In this document: piece after piece, positions 50,988 to 59,645 of the stretch
How positions within the stretch are numbered: position 1 is the first letter of the stretch
How the letters are laid out: each line of letters begins with the position of its first letter
Assembly (NCBI GenBank): GCA_027483605.1
Contig: JAIXUE010000022.1
Location: 1 to 64,000 of the forward strand
Length of the DNA stretch: 64,000 bases
Direction: 5' to 3'
Origin: Cryomorphaceae bacterium
GTDB lineage: Bacteria; Bacteroidota; Bacteroidia; Flavobacteriales_D; Crocinitomicaceae
The notes under the pieces: generated by a model
The model's database searches: none
The model's input: the letters and a program-made list of their open reading frames with translations, nothing else
What the model was told of the DNA's origin: nothing
Translations under genes and position numbers: made by a program

Positions 50988-52683
50988 AACTATCTTGGCC
51001 ATTTGCGCCAAGTTCTTTGCCTTGTCTGAACATCTTTTTACTGATGAGCTGTCCGTTTTCATTGTAGGCAAAGAAAGGGCCGTCTTTGAGTCCGTGTTTG
51101 TAGTGGATTTCATAGACGAGTCTGCCGTAGCGGTCGTATTGCTTGAACACTCCGTGTAGCCTGCCGTATTTGTACTGCGAAACAATTGTGGGCACCACCC
51201 CGCCAGGGTAATAGTTGACCCAAGTGCCATGTTTGAGCCCGTGGTAATATTTGCCAGCTTCTTTGATTTGATAATCTACCTGTGAATACGCTTCATAAGA
51301 TCCATGAAAGTCACTAACCGTTTCTTTGAGACCCATAATGGCCATGCCGTCCGCTACATTTTTTTGGATAAAAACTTTGTAGTGTTGCTTCTCCTTGATA
51401 CGGCCGTTATTGAAATAGCTGATCCATTCACCAACTTTGTGATCCGCTTTGTAAGTCCCCTTTAGTTTGAGCACGCCATCGGGCGCGTAAGATTCCCATG
51501 CGCCATCGAGAAGGCCTTCGTGAAAAGTAGTTTTGTCTTTGAGCCTCCCGGTTTCCCAGTAATTGAGCCATTCGCCTTCCTCTTTGCCTTTGACGTACTT
51601 GCCAGTCATTAAAAGTGTAGAATCTTCGTACCAAGTTTGCCAAGTACCTGTGCGCAAGTCATGGAGGTAAGCCCCGGTGCGATACAAAGCGCCATTTGGA
51701 TAGTAGTAGGTCCAATTGCCAGTGCGCAAGTCGGATTTGAAATGCGCAACATAAGAGAGTTGTCCGTTGGAGAAGTAATAATGCCAGACGCTATCTTGTT
51801 TGCCTTTGTCAAAATAGCCTTCCATATCCAGTTTGCCCTCTTCTGTAAACCATTTCCATTGCTTGGTTTTCAAGCCCATTTCATAGGTTCCGTAGGTCAG
51901 GGTGTCGGTTTGGTTGGCCATGACTAAATATTCACCATCTAGGGAATCTGCTCGGTAGGCAACTCTCTTTTCAAGCATGCCGTCAAAGCGATAAAATTCC
52001 CACGTACCATCTTTCTTGCCTTTTTGAAAAGAACCGCCTACAGATAAAACACCATTTGCTGTGCGCTCTTCAAAAGGTCCGGTTTTTAGACCATCTTGAA
52101 AAGTGTACAATTCTTTGACAGTACCATCTACAAAATAGTTGATGATTTGGCCATTTCCATCTTTGATGGTTTGTTGGTGCGTGCTGTCTTCCTTCCAATA
52201 CGCTTGAAGGTAAACGGTATCGTTTTGCACGAATTCAATAGATTTGGGATGACCGTCTGCATAGAAGTACTCCCAAATTCCGACGGGGCTGCCCAATTCA
52301 AATTGTCCGCGGACTTGTATTTTTCCATCTTCAGCATATTCTCGGTAGATGGAATCCGGGACATTGAATTTGAAATAGGATTCTTGTTTCAATTGTTTGT
52401 TTGGGTAGAAAAAGCTGCGCTTGCCATGAAGCCGATTGCGATAGTAATTTGCTTCTTCCTCTAAAATACCCTCATAGGAATAGAAGAGCCATTTGCCATG
52501 CTTCTCAGTGGTTTGAGGTGTGGCGACACTTGTAAAGTAAGCACCATAACCCTGGATATGTTTGTTTTGAGCATCCCAGAAAATGCGCACTTTAGGACTG
52601 AGGTTTTCTTTGAGCACTTTGACTTCCTGCCCCCAAGCTGTACCGATAAGACAAATAAATATGACGAGAACTTTGCTGCGCAT
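50974..52683 (-). CDS. Exported MORN/YwqK-type repeat protein
   Basis: A 569-residue exported protein made almost wholly of MORN-2/YwqK-like repeats. The ATG at 52683 gives a signal peptide (about 1-19, ending GTAWGQ); the longer frame to 52746 has none and runs into the next gene. About 20 repeats of some 23 residues follow the pattern G-x-W-x-x-Y-x-x-x-G-x-L (for example TGNWTYYYPNGALYRTG, VGEWISYFNNGRIKEK, EGEWLNYWETGRLKDK). Each unit is a beta-hairpin, so the protein should be a long flat sheet. Function unknown; surface or periplasmic scaffold is a guess. Confidence 0.86.
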   Translation of the reverse strand: MRSKVLVIFICLIGTAWGQEVKVLKENLSPKVRIFWDAQNKHIQGYGAYFTSVATPQTTEKHGKWLFYSYEGILEEEANYYRNRLHGKRSFFYPNKQLKQESYFKFNVPDSIYREYAEDGKIQVRGQFELGSPVGIWEYFYADGHPKSIEFVQNDTVYLQAYWKEDSTHQQTIKDGNGQIINYFVDGTVKELYTFQDGLKTGPFEERTANGVLSVGGSFQKGKKDGTWEFYRFDGMLEKRVAYRADSLDGEYLVMANQTDTLTYGTYEMGLKTKQWKWFTEEGKLDMEGYFDKGKQDSVWHYYFSNGQLSYVAHFKSDLRTGNWTYYYPNGALYRTGAYLHDLRTGTWQTWYEDSTLLMTGKYVKGKEEGEWLNYWETGRLKDKTTFHEGLLDGAWESYAPDGVLKLKGTYKADHKVGEWISYFNNGRIKEKQHYKVFIQKNVADGMAIMGLKETVSDFHGSYEAYSQVDYQIKEAGKYYHGLKHGTWVNYYPGGVVPTIVSQYKYGRLHGVFKQYDRYGRLVYEIHYKHGLKDGPFFAYNENGQLISKKMFRQGKELGANGQDSFSPY

Positions 52684-52690
52684 ATGGGGC

Positions 52691-53353
52691 TTAGAAAATG
52701 ACGCGAAAAATGAAAAACAACCCAAAGGCAATAAAGACGCTGCCAATGAATTTGTTGAGTAAATTGAGCAATTTGTAAGTTACTAAATTCCTGATTTTTT
52801 TGGCGGTGACGATTTTGACAATATCAAAAGCGATGAAGGTTGTAAGGATGATGCCTAAAAACAAGAACAAGAAACCATTGCTGTCGTCGGGGCTTTCGCG
52901 TTTGGCTACCGAGGCGACACTTAGCCAGTAAAAGATGACAAGTGGGTTGGCAAAGTTGAGCAAGAAACCTTTAGCAATCATGAGGCCGAAATTCTTTTGC
53001 GGATTGGCGCTTTCCCCGAGGTGGTATTTCTCTGTAACTTCCTCTAATTCTTGATCGCCGTTGTGCATTTTTGATTTCTTGAACAAATTGACAAAGCCGA
53101 AAGCAATAAAAATGAGCCCTCCGAGTAGGTCAAAAAGCTCTTTGTTTTTGCCAGTTAGTAAAGAATTGATTTGCTCGACAAAGAGCACAGACAATAGAAT
53201 GTAAACGATATCGCTGAGCATGACACCAAAATCTATTGCCAAGGCGCTTCTAATGCCTTTTGTTATGCTATTCTCGAGCAAAACAAAAAACACAGGGCCA
53301 GGAATTAAAGATAAAAGTAGGCCGATAGAAAACGCGTGGAAAACCATATCCAT
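52691..53353 (-). CDS. LysE-family exporter
   Basis: A 220-residue inner-membrane protein with about six helices and the LysE/RhtB opening GLLLSLIPGPVFFVLLENSI. It probably exports amino acids or small related molecules; substrate unknown. A cytoplasmic loop (about residues 88-118) is charged (KKSKMHNGDQELEEVTEKYH). It lies 7 bases upstream of the repeat-protein gene on the same strand, so they may be co-transcribed. Two in-frame ATGs (residues 1 and 3) are possible. Confidence 0.87.
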   Translation of the reverse strand: MDMVFHAFSIGLLLSLIPGPVFFVLLENSITKGIRSALAIDFGVMLSDIVYILLSVLFVEQINSLLTGKNKELFDLLGGLIFIAFGFVNLFKKSKMHNGDQELEEVTEKYHLGESANPQKNFGLMIAKGFLLNFANPLVIFYWLSVASVAKRESPDDSNGFLFLFLGIILTTFIAFDIVKIVTAKKIRNLVTYKLLNLLNKFIGSVFIAFGLFFIFRVIF

Positions 53354-53439
53354 GTAACAAAAATAGCTTTTAATGTGCTAGAAATGCTTCAAGTGGACTA
53401 ATGTTACGGACAGCGCGATGTTTATTTCGGGAAATGCAC

Positions 53440-53447
53440 TAAATTTG
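53440..53447 (+). promoter_or_regulatory. Bacteroidota -7 box (TAAATTTG)
   Basis: TAAATTTG ends 18 bases before the ATG at 53466 and lies downstream of another in-frame ATG (53418), supporting the later start. Confidence 0.45.
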
Positions 53448-53465
53448 TTGCTCAATTTAGAGAAC

Positions 53466-53825
53466 ATGAAAACATTGCGCGCCAATCAAAAACTTGAACA
53501 AATCATTGCCAACGTCGAAAAGAAGGGCCTAGAGGCTCCCAAATTGATTGATGACCTCAAAGAGCTCAGAGAAATGGCATTGCTTGAACAAGATCCATTG
53601 GTGGTGAAATCTTTGCGTCTTACTTATGAGTTTCTTCAAGAAAATGAATGTTTTGATGTAGAGGCGCAATACGAAGAAGATGAAGAAGGCAACGAATACC
53701 CAATTGAAATCGAAGACAAAGAAAACTTACTCTATTTCTTGAACCTTCTCAAAAACGCAGAGCACAAAATCAACCGCGAAGAAATCAAAGATTACCGTTC
53801 TGCGCTCAAATTAGAATTATACTAA
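53466..53825 (+). CDS. Small helical acidic protein of unknown function
   Basis: A 119-residue cytoplasmic protein, helical and acidic, with no recognised family. It opens MKTLRANQKLEQIIANVEK, continues LIDDLKELREMALLEQDPLVV and has an acidic central stretch (YEEDEEGNEYPIEIED). The ATG at 53466 is preferred to 53418 because the -7 box lies between them. It is a single-gene unit facing a bidirectional terminator. Real coding is supported by regular codon use and a clear stop-terminator arrangement. Confidence 0.7.
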   Translation: MKTLRANQKLEQIIANVEKKGLEAPKLIDDLKELREMALLEQDPLVVKSLRLTYEFLQENECFDVEAQYEEDEEGNEYPIEIEDKENLLYFLNLLKNAEHKINREEIKDYRSALKLELY

Positions 53826-53901
53826 GCAACCAAATCGAACTGAAGCTCGTCTAAAGGAAAAGAGCAAGTCATTGTTCATTTTGGTTTTAATTATCTTGCA
53901 G

Positions 53902-53932
53902 AAAAACCTGGAATAACCTTCCAGGTTTTTTT
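53902..53932. terminator. Bidirectional intrinsic terminator
   Basis: A 12-pair stem (53902-53913 with 53919-53930) around a five-base loop has an A-run before and a T-run after, so it can end transcription from both sides. Its right arm reaches the stop codon of the minus-strand nuclease gene (53931-53933). Confidence 0.9.
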
Positions 53933-56729
53933 ATGCACAAAACTGGCAATATTTTGCTTCTTCTAGATGCATAAAAGGAATGTCGGCATTGAGTAATTCC
54001 GTAACGAGCGTTTGAATCCCACTTTTAAACAGGTCTGGCACTTGCAGAAGTTCTGTTTGCTTGTCTATGCTGAGCGCAAAGTTGTCTTCGCGGTTGATCA
54101 GTGATTCGATGCGCGCTTCTGTAGGTAGATGGCCAAATCTTTCTTGGAAAAACATAGTATATAAACAAAGCTGCAGTGCATGTTTGGGCTTGCTGAGGTT
54201 GGTATATGGATCATCTTTGGTCGTGATCTTCACATGGCTTTCTAGGACTTTTCCCGATTTATAGTCAATCACGCGGTAATGGTTTTGACCTATGCAATCG
54301 ATTCGGTCGATGTATCCAACAAAATGAACCGGTATGGTTTCTTGGTCAAGTTGGATTGTTTGGGAGAGCTCAAATTTGGCTTCTAGTTGAATGATATGCA
54401 ACGGCTCTTGCAGCGACTTTACAAATTCAAGTTCTTTGAGCAACTTTTGTTTGGTGAGGTCAAGCGCCATTTCAAAGCTGAGCAGGTTTTTTCCGCGGGA
54501 AAAGAGTGTTTCGTTTTGATCAAAGTAGTTCAAGAAATACTTGCGCAATACGGCCGGATAAGTAGTGAGCATTTTTGCAATTGCCTGTTCAGTTAAAGGC
54601 CCTGGTGCTGGTTCAATGAGTGCGCCAAGCTTGTCGCGCTGTGCATAGGGCGTATAGAGTTCTTCTAGGCAATTGTGTATGAGTGAGCCAAAGGTGCTCG
54701 ATGCCAAGTCTTCTTCTACTTCATCTTCTTCGCCAAACTCTACAACATAGCGATAGTAAAAATCGAGCGGGCAAGAGATGTATTTACGCAGTGCTGAAGC
54801 GGAGACATTTCCTGCTAAATAACTCAGGATCCGTGCTTGGATAGCTGGGGTCTTGTGAATCAGTGTCTGCGCACTTTTTTGTGCTTCAGCTGGAATTTGA
54901 TAAAAGAATTCTTGCCAACTGACCTGCTGATTTTGCTGCAGCCATTCCATTTTGAGCTGTAAAAGGTAGCGGCTGCGCTCATGACTACCTAAGACCTCAC
55001 TTGTGGAGGCGTAAGTAAATACTAGTTCGCGTGCGTGATGCAGTAACCTGTAAAAATGTTGGGCAAAGAGTCCTTGTTTATCGCGGTTATTGGGCATGCC
55101 AAAAGCGGCGCGAAGGTCCATTGGAATGATACTTTGGATGGGGTTGGTAGGCGGCAACTTGCCTTCGTTCATGCCAAGTACGTAAATGCGCTCGAAATCG
55201 AGCAAGCGGGTTTCGAGTAAACCGGTAAGTTGTAATCCGGCAGTTGGGCTACCGAGGTAAGCGAGGTTACTGCGCGTCCAGTGTTGGTAAAATAATTTTT
55301 TGAAGCTGCTCAGGGCCATTTTTGGAAAATCGGCATCGACAAAAACTTCAAACTGACGACAAGCGAGTTCAAAAGAAAGCAATGCAGTGCGTTCAAAGTC
55401 GTTGGCTTCTGGGATGTATTCCAGTAAGATGCGATTGAGTTGGCGCATTTGCTGCAGTGCTTTAGGCCAATCTGCATCCCAGGACGCCGCAAGAATCCGA
55501 ATGACTTCAAGAAGTTGTGGGTCTAGTTGGAGCTGATCTACGTTTTGAAAAACGCGGTTATTCTTGACAGTTCTGTGCTCTGCTGCGGCCAATTGTGCTT
55601 GTTGTTTTTGATCAAAAGCAAGTGTGGTAAAGGCATGATGACAGAAGCGCTGAAAATCTTTGTAATACAACGATTTGGTCTTGAATTTGAGTTGATTTTC
55701 TTGGAGTTGAAAGCAGAGGTCTACCCAAGTTCGAACAGGAGTTTGATCCAGTGGTAAACCAAGCGTGATATTGGCTTGCCCTACAATCTTGGGAATATTG
55801 CGAATAGCGGCGTGTACTAAATCTTCGTCGGCCAAGAGCACCAATACCTCGCTCCAGTCTGCAACAGGATTTTCAAGCAATTCGGTGGCCAGTACCTTTA
55901 CTTGGCCAATATGTTGGGCGCATTCAATGACTTTGACTTGATAGCTTTCTGTTTGCAGGGCATTGCGGAGGTTTTCTGGTTGTTTTTGACCTAAGTACTC
56001 CAAATTTTTGCGCTGAAATTGACCAGCTTCATGAAACTTATTGTTCAGGTAGAATTGGTCAGTATCAACGATGAATTCAGCTTGCTTTTTATCGATGAGG
56101 TATTTAATGATGCGCTGCTCTGCCGCAGATAACGCATTGAACCCGACAAAGAGATAGTGCATGTTGTCATCGAGATATTGCGTCGGGTTCTCGGCGAGTT
56201 GCCGGTAGGCTTGTGCCTTGCTGCAACCTTTAAGTGTTTTGAATCTTTGCTGTAGCCCTTCGTGGAGCTGTGGGATGAGTTCCCAAAACAGCATGAATTT
56301 CTTTTGAGATGCCGAGTAACTTTCTTCATCAATTTGCCAACTTTCCAAGGCTTTAATGGAAGCTAGATTTTTGTAAAGTTGTTGGTGAGCTACTAAATAA
56401 CGGTCTACATCGTCAAAGTCAGAAAGGAGAATGGGGCCCCAACTAAGGTATTCTTCAAAAGGCAGCGCTTCTTCTTTGAGGGTATTCTGATAAATCTTGT
56501 AGAGTTCGAGCAGTGCTTTGGTTGGATGTAAAATCTGTTGTGTGCACAACGAGGCTACCCATTGATCAATTGTGAGTATATGCGGCGAAATCAAAGGTCC
56601 ATTGTTGGCCTTGTACAGTGCGTTGAGTAAGTAACGTTTGGCGCGTTCAGACGGCAGCAAAACGCTTAGGTTTTTGGGGTCGTGTCCTTTTTGGAGGATG
56701 TCTATAGCGAGTTGATCTAGAAATTTCAT
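53931..56729 (-). CDS. AddB-like PD-(D/E)XK nuclease / inactive helicase
   Basis: A 932-residue protein matching the Bacteroidota AddB-like subunit of a RecBCD/AddAB-type enzyme. The N-terminal half is a degenerate superfamily I helicase (NLSVLLPSERAKRYLLNALY; DFERIYVLGMNEGKLPPTNP near residue 510). The C-terminal nuclease shows GYIDRIDCIGQ, then VIDYKSGKV with the catalytic Asp and Lys. Cysteines for a 4Fe-4S staple are incomplete: one in SCPLDFYYRY and two in the terminal CQFCA, where four are expected. The AddA partner is not in the window. TraB-like gene lies 17 bases upstream on the same strand. Confidence 0.88.
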   Translation of the reverse strand: MKFLDQLAIDILQKGHDPKNLSVLLPSERAKRYLLNALYKANNGPLISPHILTIDQWVASLCTQQILHPTKALLELYKIYQNTLKEEALPFEEYLSWGPILLSDFDDVDRYLVAHQQLYKNLASIKALESWQIDEESYSASQKKFMLFWELIPQLHEGLQQRFKTLKGCSKAQAYRQLAENPTQYLDDNMHYLFVGFNALSAAEQRIIKYLIDKKQAEFIVDTDQFYLNNKFHEAGQFQRKNLEYLGQKQPENLRNALQTESYQVKVIECAQHIGQVKVLATELLENPVADWSEVLVLLADEDLVHAAIRNIPKIVGQANITLGLPLDQTPVRTWVDLCFQLQENQLKFKTKSLYYKDFQRFCHHAFTTLAFDQKQQAQLAAAEHRTVKNNRVFQNVDQLQLDPQLLEVIRILAASWDADWPKALQQMRQLNRILLEYIPEANDFERTALLSFELACRQFEVFVDADFPKMALSSFKKLFYQHWTRSNLAYLGSPTAGLQLTGLLETRLLDFERIYVLGMNEGKLPPTNPIQSIIPMDLRAAFGMPNNRDKQGLFAQHFYRLLHHARELVFTYASTSEVLGSHERSRYLLQLKMEWLQQNQQVSWQEFFYQIPAEAQKSAQTLIHKTPAIQARILSYLAGNVSASALRKYISCPLDFYYRYVVEFGEEDEVEEDLASSTFGSLIHNCLEELYTPYAQRDKLGALIEPAPGPLTEQAIAKMLTTYPAVLRKYFLNYFDQNETLFSRGKNLLSFEMALDLTKQKLLKELEFVKSLQEPLHIIQLEAKFELSQTIQLDQETIPVHFVGYIDRIDCIGQNHYRVIDYKSGKVLESHVKITTKDDPYTNLSKPKHALQLCLYTMFFQERFGHLPTEARIESLINREDNFALSIDKQTELLQVPDLFKSGIQTLVTELLNADIPFMHLEEAKYCQFCA

Positions 56730-56746
56730 GCGCCTTTGCAGTTAGC

Positions 56747-57967
56747 TTACTCGAACCAAACTTTTTCAAAAAAGGAAAACGGCCGATTGGAATGCATGAA
56801 TTTATGACCACCATATGATTTGATGATGGCAAAGTAATTAGCCCCAAATTGAATTTGCACAAAGTTGAGACCTTCTGGATAGGTATCTGAAAGTCCTTGA
56901 AAGACAACTGAACCGTCGTCTAGTGTTTTTTTAGTCATGTTCGCACCGGCAGGCGGATTGATATAGATACTGGCTGTTTCTTCAGGGGAAATTGTGGAGT
57001 CTCGCAGTTGAATGTTGATCTCAAAGGTATTGCCTTGGCCGAGTTCGCGGTAAATGAGTTTCAGAGAACCATCTGGGAGGTTCAGCGCAAGCGGTTTTCC
57101 AGGGAATTTAGCAACCAAACCCGATTTTTGATCTACATATACTGATTCTGTTTGTTTTTTGATCAAGCGCTTGCTTGGTGGCGCTTGGGAGCTGATGGTC
57201 CAGCGAACAGAGCGCACTTTGTAGCCACGCATGCGCAGCAGTTGCAATAGGCCATCTTCACCTCCTAAATGACCTGCACCCACTGCGCAAAAGAAGGACT
57301 GCGGTGTTTGGAGTAATGTGAGCAGTTTGTCGAGCATTTGTTGGTTGCGCTTCACAATGACTTCGTTATAGAGGTTTTCTTGCACAGAAAGGTAAGATTT
57401 CATGAAGCGCTGCAAGGCATCGAGGTCTCCGCGCAAATAGAGTTCGAGTAGCTTTTCTTGCGTGAATGCATTGATTTGGTTGTCGAGAATACGGCGCTCG
57501 CTCAGTTTGAATTCATTAGATAAAGCATATTGCTCCTCAACTTTTTCGAGTGCAATGGTTTCTTTACCCAATTGGAGCCCCACGACTTGAAAATAGGCGT
57601 CTAAAAATTGTGGCATACCATCTTCTGTTCCGTAGAGGGTTTGAGAGGTCATGATGAGGCTTGTATATGATTTGCCCTTGTCATCGAAGCGGGTTTCGGG
57701 CAAGTTTTTACGGGTATCCATAGTCGAAAATAGACTGTAGATATCTGTTTCGAGTACAATTTTTTGTGCCTGTTCAAAGGCAATATACACACTGTCTGAA
57801 AGTTCAAAAAGCTCGCGATCGTTGGCATGTAGTGTGCCGAAAAAGTAAGATTTGACGCCAGACTTTGGATGCGTAACCTCCCAAAGGAGCTCTTTGTCGA
57901 GTTCAATTAGTTGAGACAGCCCTAAATTGGAGCTCAATAAAGCCAGAAAAAGGAATACCGTACGCAT
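56747..57967 (-). CDS. TraB/GumN-family exported protein
   Basis: A 406-residue exported protein of the TraB/GumN family, proposed metal-dependent hydrolases related to Tiki proteases. The ATG at 57967 gives the signal peptide MRTVFLFLALLSSNLGLSQ; a longer frame to 57985 would overlap hutI. The motifs are SYFFGTLHANDRE near the N-terminus (about residue 40) and FCAVGAGHLGGEDGLL (about 225-240). Residues about 275-406 add a beta-rich domain not usual in short TraB proteins. It is between hutI and the nuclease gene in one minus-strand run. Confidence 0.86.
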   Translation of the reverse strand: MRTVFLFLALLSSNLGLSQLIELDKELLWEVTHPKSGVKSYFFGTLHANDRELFELSDSVYIAFEQAQKIVLETDIYSLFSTMDTRKNLPETRFDDKGKSYTSLIMTSQTLYGTEDGMPQFLDAYFQVVGLQLGKETIALEKVEEQYALSNEFKLSERRILDNQINAFTQEKLLELYLRGDLDALQRFMKSYLSVQENLYNEVIVKRNQQMLDKLLTLLQTPQSFFCAVGAGHLGGEDGLLQLLRMRGYKVRSVRWTISSQAPPSKRLIKKQTESVYVDQKSGLVAKFPGKPLALNLPDGSLKLIYRELGQGNTFEINIQLRDSTISPEETASIYINPPAGANMTKKTLDDGSVVFQGLSDTYPEGLNFVQIQFGANYFAIIKSYGGHKFMHSNRPFSFFEKVWFE

Positions 57968-57981
57968 GTATTCAAAGTTAA

Positions 57982-59214
57982 TCAAATAAAAACACGTTGA
58001 ATGTGTTTTTCAGTATAGGCGTAGGCTAAATAAGCTAATGACGACACTTCGTTGGTCAAAAGAATAGGGGACTTTCTACCTAATGCGATTTTGCCATGCG
58101 TATTTCCAAGTTCTAAGGCAGCTGCTGCATTGATCGTAAGGGCATTAATAGCAGCCTCTGGTGTCATTTTCATTTTGATGCAGGCCAAAGAAAGCACATG
58201 CATGAGATCAAAACTTGGAGAAGATCCTGGATTGAAGTCGCTGGCAAGCGCTACAATTGCATCGGCTGCCATGAGTTCTGTGGCAGCGCCGTAAGGAATC
58301 GATAAGAAATGAGAACAGCCCGGTAAAAGGGTTGCTACACAATTGCTTTTTGCCAAGGCATGGAGGTCGTTTTGGTCAAGTTCTTCGAGGTGGTCTACAG
58401 ATACTGCACCTTTTGCAATAGCGGCAGGGACGCCACCTAGCACAGAAAACTGATTGACATGCACTTTTGGTTTGAGGCCGTATTGTGCACCAGCGTCGAG
58501 TATTTGTTCCATTTCGGAAGTACTGAAATAATTGCGCTCACAAAACACATCGATGTAGTCTGCGAGTTGCTCTGCTGCTATGACAGGTAAGATGTCGTTG
58601 ATCAAAAGCGAGATATAGGCCTCTCGCTGGTTTTTGTATTCTTGCGGAATGGCGTGTGCACCGAGAAAGGTAGCTTTGATAGCTATGGGTGCAGTTTGCT
58701 TGAGTTTTTTGATGACGCGCAGCATCTTGAGTTCACCCTCCACACTTAAGCCGTAGCCCGACTTGATCTCAATTGCACCTGTCCCAGCTGCCTGTATTTT
58801 TTGCAGACGTTTGAAGGCTGAATCGTAAAGCGCATCTTCAGTAAGCGCGTTGAGCTTTTTGGCTGAATTAAGGATGCCGCCGCCTTTGTTAGCTATTTCT
58901 TCGTAGCTCAGGCCGTTGATGCGGTCGACAAATTCTTCCTCGCGGCTGGCCGCAAAAACAGTATGTGTATGTGAATCAATGAATGCGGGCAGCACATAGC
59001 AATTGCTGGCATCAATGACCTCTACCTCGCGCCAGTCGGTGATACCAGGCCATTCGTCCATGGGGCCATAGGCAATGACTTCGTTGTCTTCCAAGGCCAA
59101 GTAGGCATTTTCGATGATGGGCAGGTGGTTCATTTGCGTTCCACGCAGTACCATTGGAAGGTCTTCGCCAGCTTGAACAAGCCCTTTGATATTTTTGATA
59201 AATTGTTTGCGCAT
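57982..59214 (-). CDS. hutI: Imidazolonepropionase
   Basis: A 410-residue amidohydrolase of histidine breakdown, opening the ring of imidazolone-5-propionate. Metal ligands and family motifs: FIDSHTHTVFA (HxH, about residue 75), KVHVNQFS (about 240), SVDHLEELDQ (about 263) and ALASDFNPGSSPS (about 315). The ATG at 59214 is preferred to GTG 59226. hutH, hutU and hutG are not nearby, so the pathway must be completed elsewhere. The divergent yraN gene starts 50 bases away; TATCTTTA is a one-mismatch -7 box for hutI. Confidence 0.94.
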   Translation of the reverse strand: MRKQFIKNIKGLVQAGEDLPMVLRGTQMNHLPIIENAYLALEDNEVIAYGPMDEWPGITDWREVEVIDASNCYVLPAFIDSHTHTVFAASREEEFVDRINGLSYEEIANKGGGILNSAKKLNALTEDALYDSAFKRLQKIQAAGTGAIEIKSGYGLSVEGELKMLRVIKKLKQTAPIAIKATFLGAHAIPQEYKNQREAYISLLINDILPVIAAEQLADYIDVFCERNYFSTSEMEQILDAGAQYGLKPKVHVNQFSVLGGVPAAIAKGAVSVDHLEELDQNDLHALAKSNCVATLLPGCSHFLSIPYGAATELMAADAIVALASDFNPGSSPSFDLMHVLSLACIKMKMTPEAAINALTINAAAALELGNTHGKIALGRKSPILLTNEVSSLAYLAYAYTEKHIQRVFI

Positions 59215-59264
59215 ACGTATTTTCACTGTAAAGATAAGGGCAATTTCGGCTTAATTTCGTTCTG

Positions 59265-59645
59265 ATGACACAAAGAAATTCAGACATGAAGCACGACGTG
59301 CTCGGCAAATGGGGTGAAGCCTATGCCTTGACCTATCTGTTGGGTCTGGGTTACGTCCAAAAAGCCCGCAACTACAAATTTAACCGCATGGAAATTGACC
59401 TGATCATGACCGATGGGCAAACGTTGGTGGTGGTGGAAGTCAAAACGCGGCATAGTGCCGAACTAGGCGAACCTTGGCGCGCCGTTAATTTGGCCAAGCA
59501 AAAACAGTTGATCAGGGTAGCAAATTATTTTGCAAAGTCAATTGAATGGCCTTTTGAGGTGCGTTTTGATGTCTTGTCTATTGTGCACAACAGTAACCAT
59601 ACCGATCTGACTCACATCATAGATGCGTTCAGTCCTCAGCCTTGA
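59265..59645 (+). CDS. YraN-family (UPF0102) predicted endonuclease
   Basis: A 126-residue protein of the YraN/UPF0102 family with a PD-(D/E)XK-type fold, whose role is unclear (linked to DNA uptake or repair). GKWGEAYALTYLLGLGY precedes the probable active site: the Glu and Asp of NRMEIDLIM and the EVKTRH segment (about residues 42-65). The ATG at 59265 follows TAATTTCG (59252-59259), a one-mismatch -7 box, by 5 bases; an ATG 21 bases later is an alternative. Its stop abuts the lpdA stop with no gap. Confidence 0.9.
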   Translation: MTQRNSDMKHDVLGKWGEAYALTYLLGLGYVQKARNYKFNRMEIDLIMTDGQTLVVVEVKTRHSAELGEPWRAVNLAKQKQLIRVANYFAKSIEWPFEVRFDVLSIVHNSNHTDLTHIIDAFSPQP

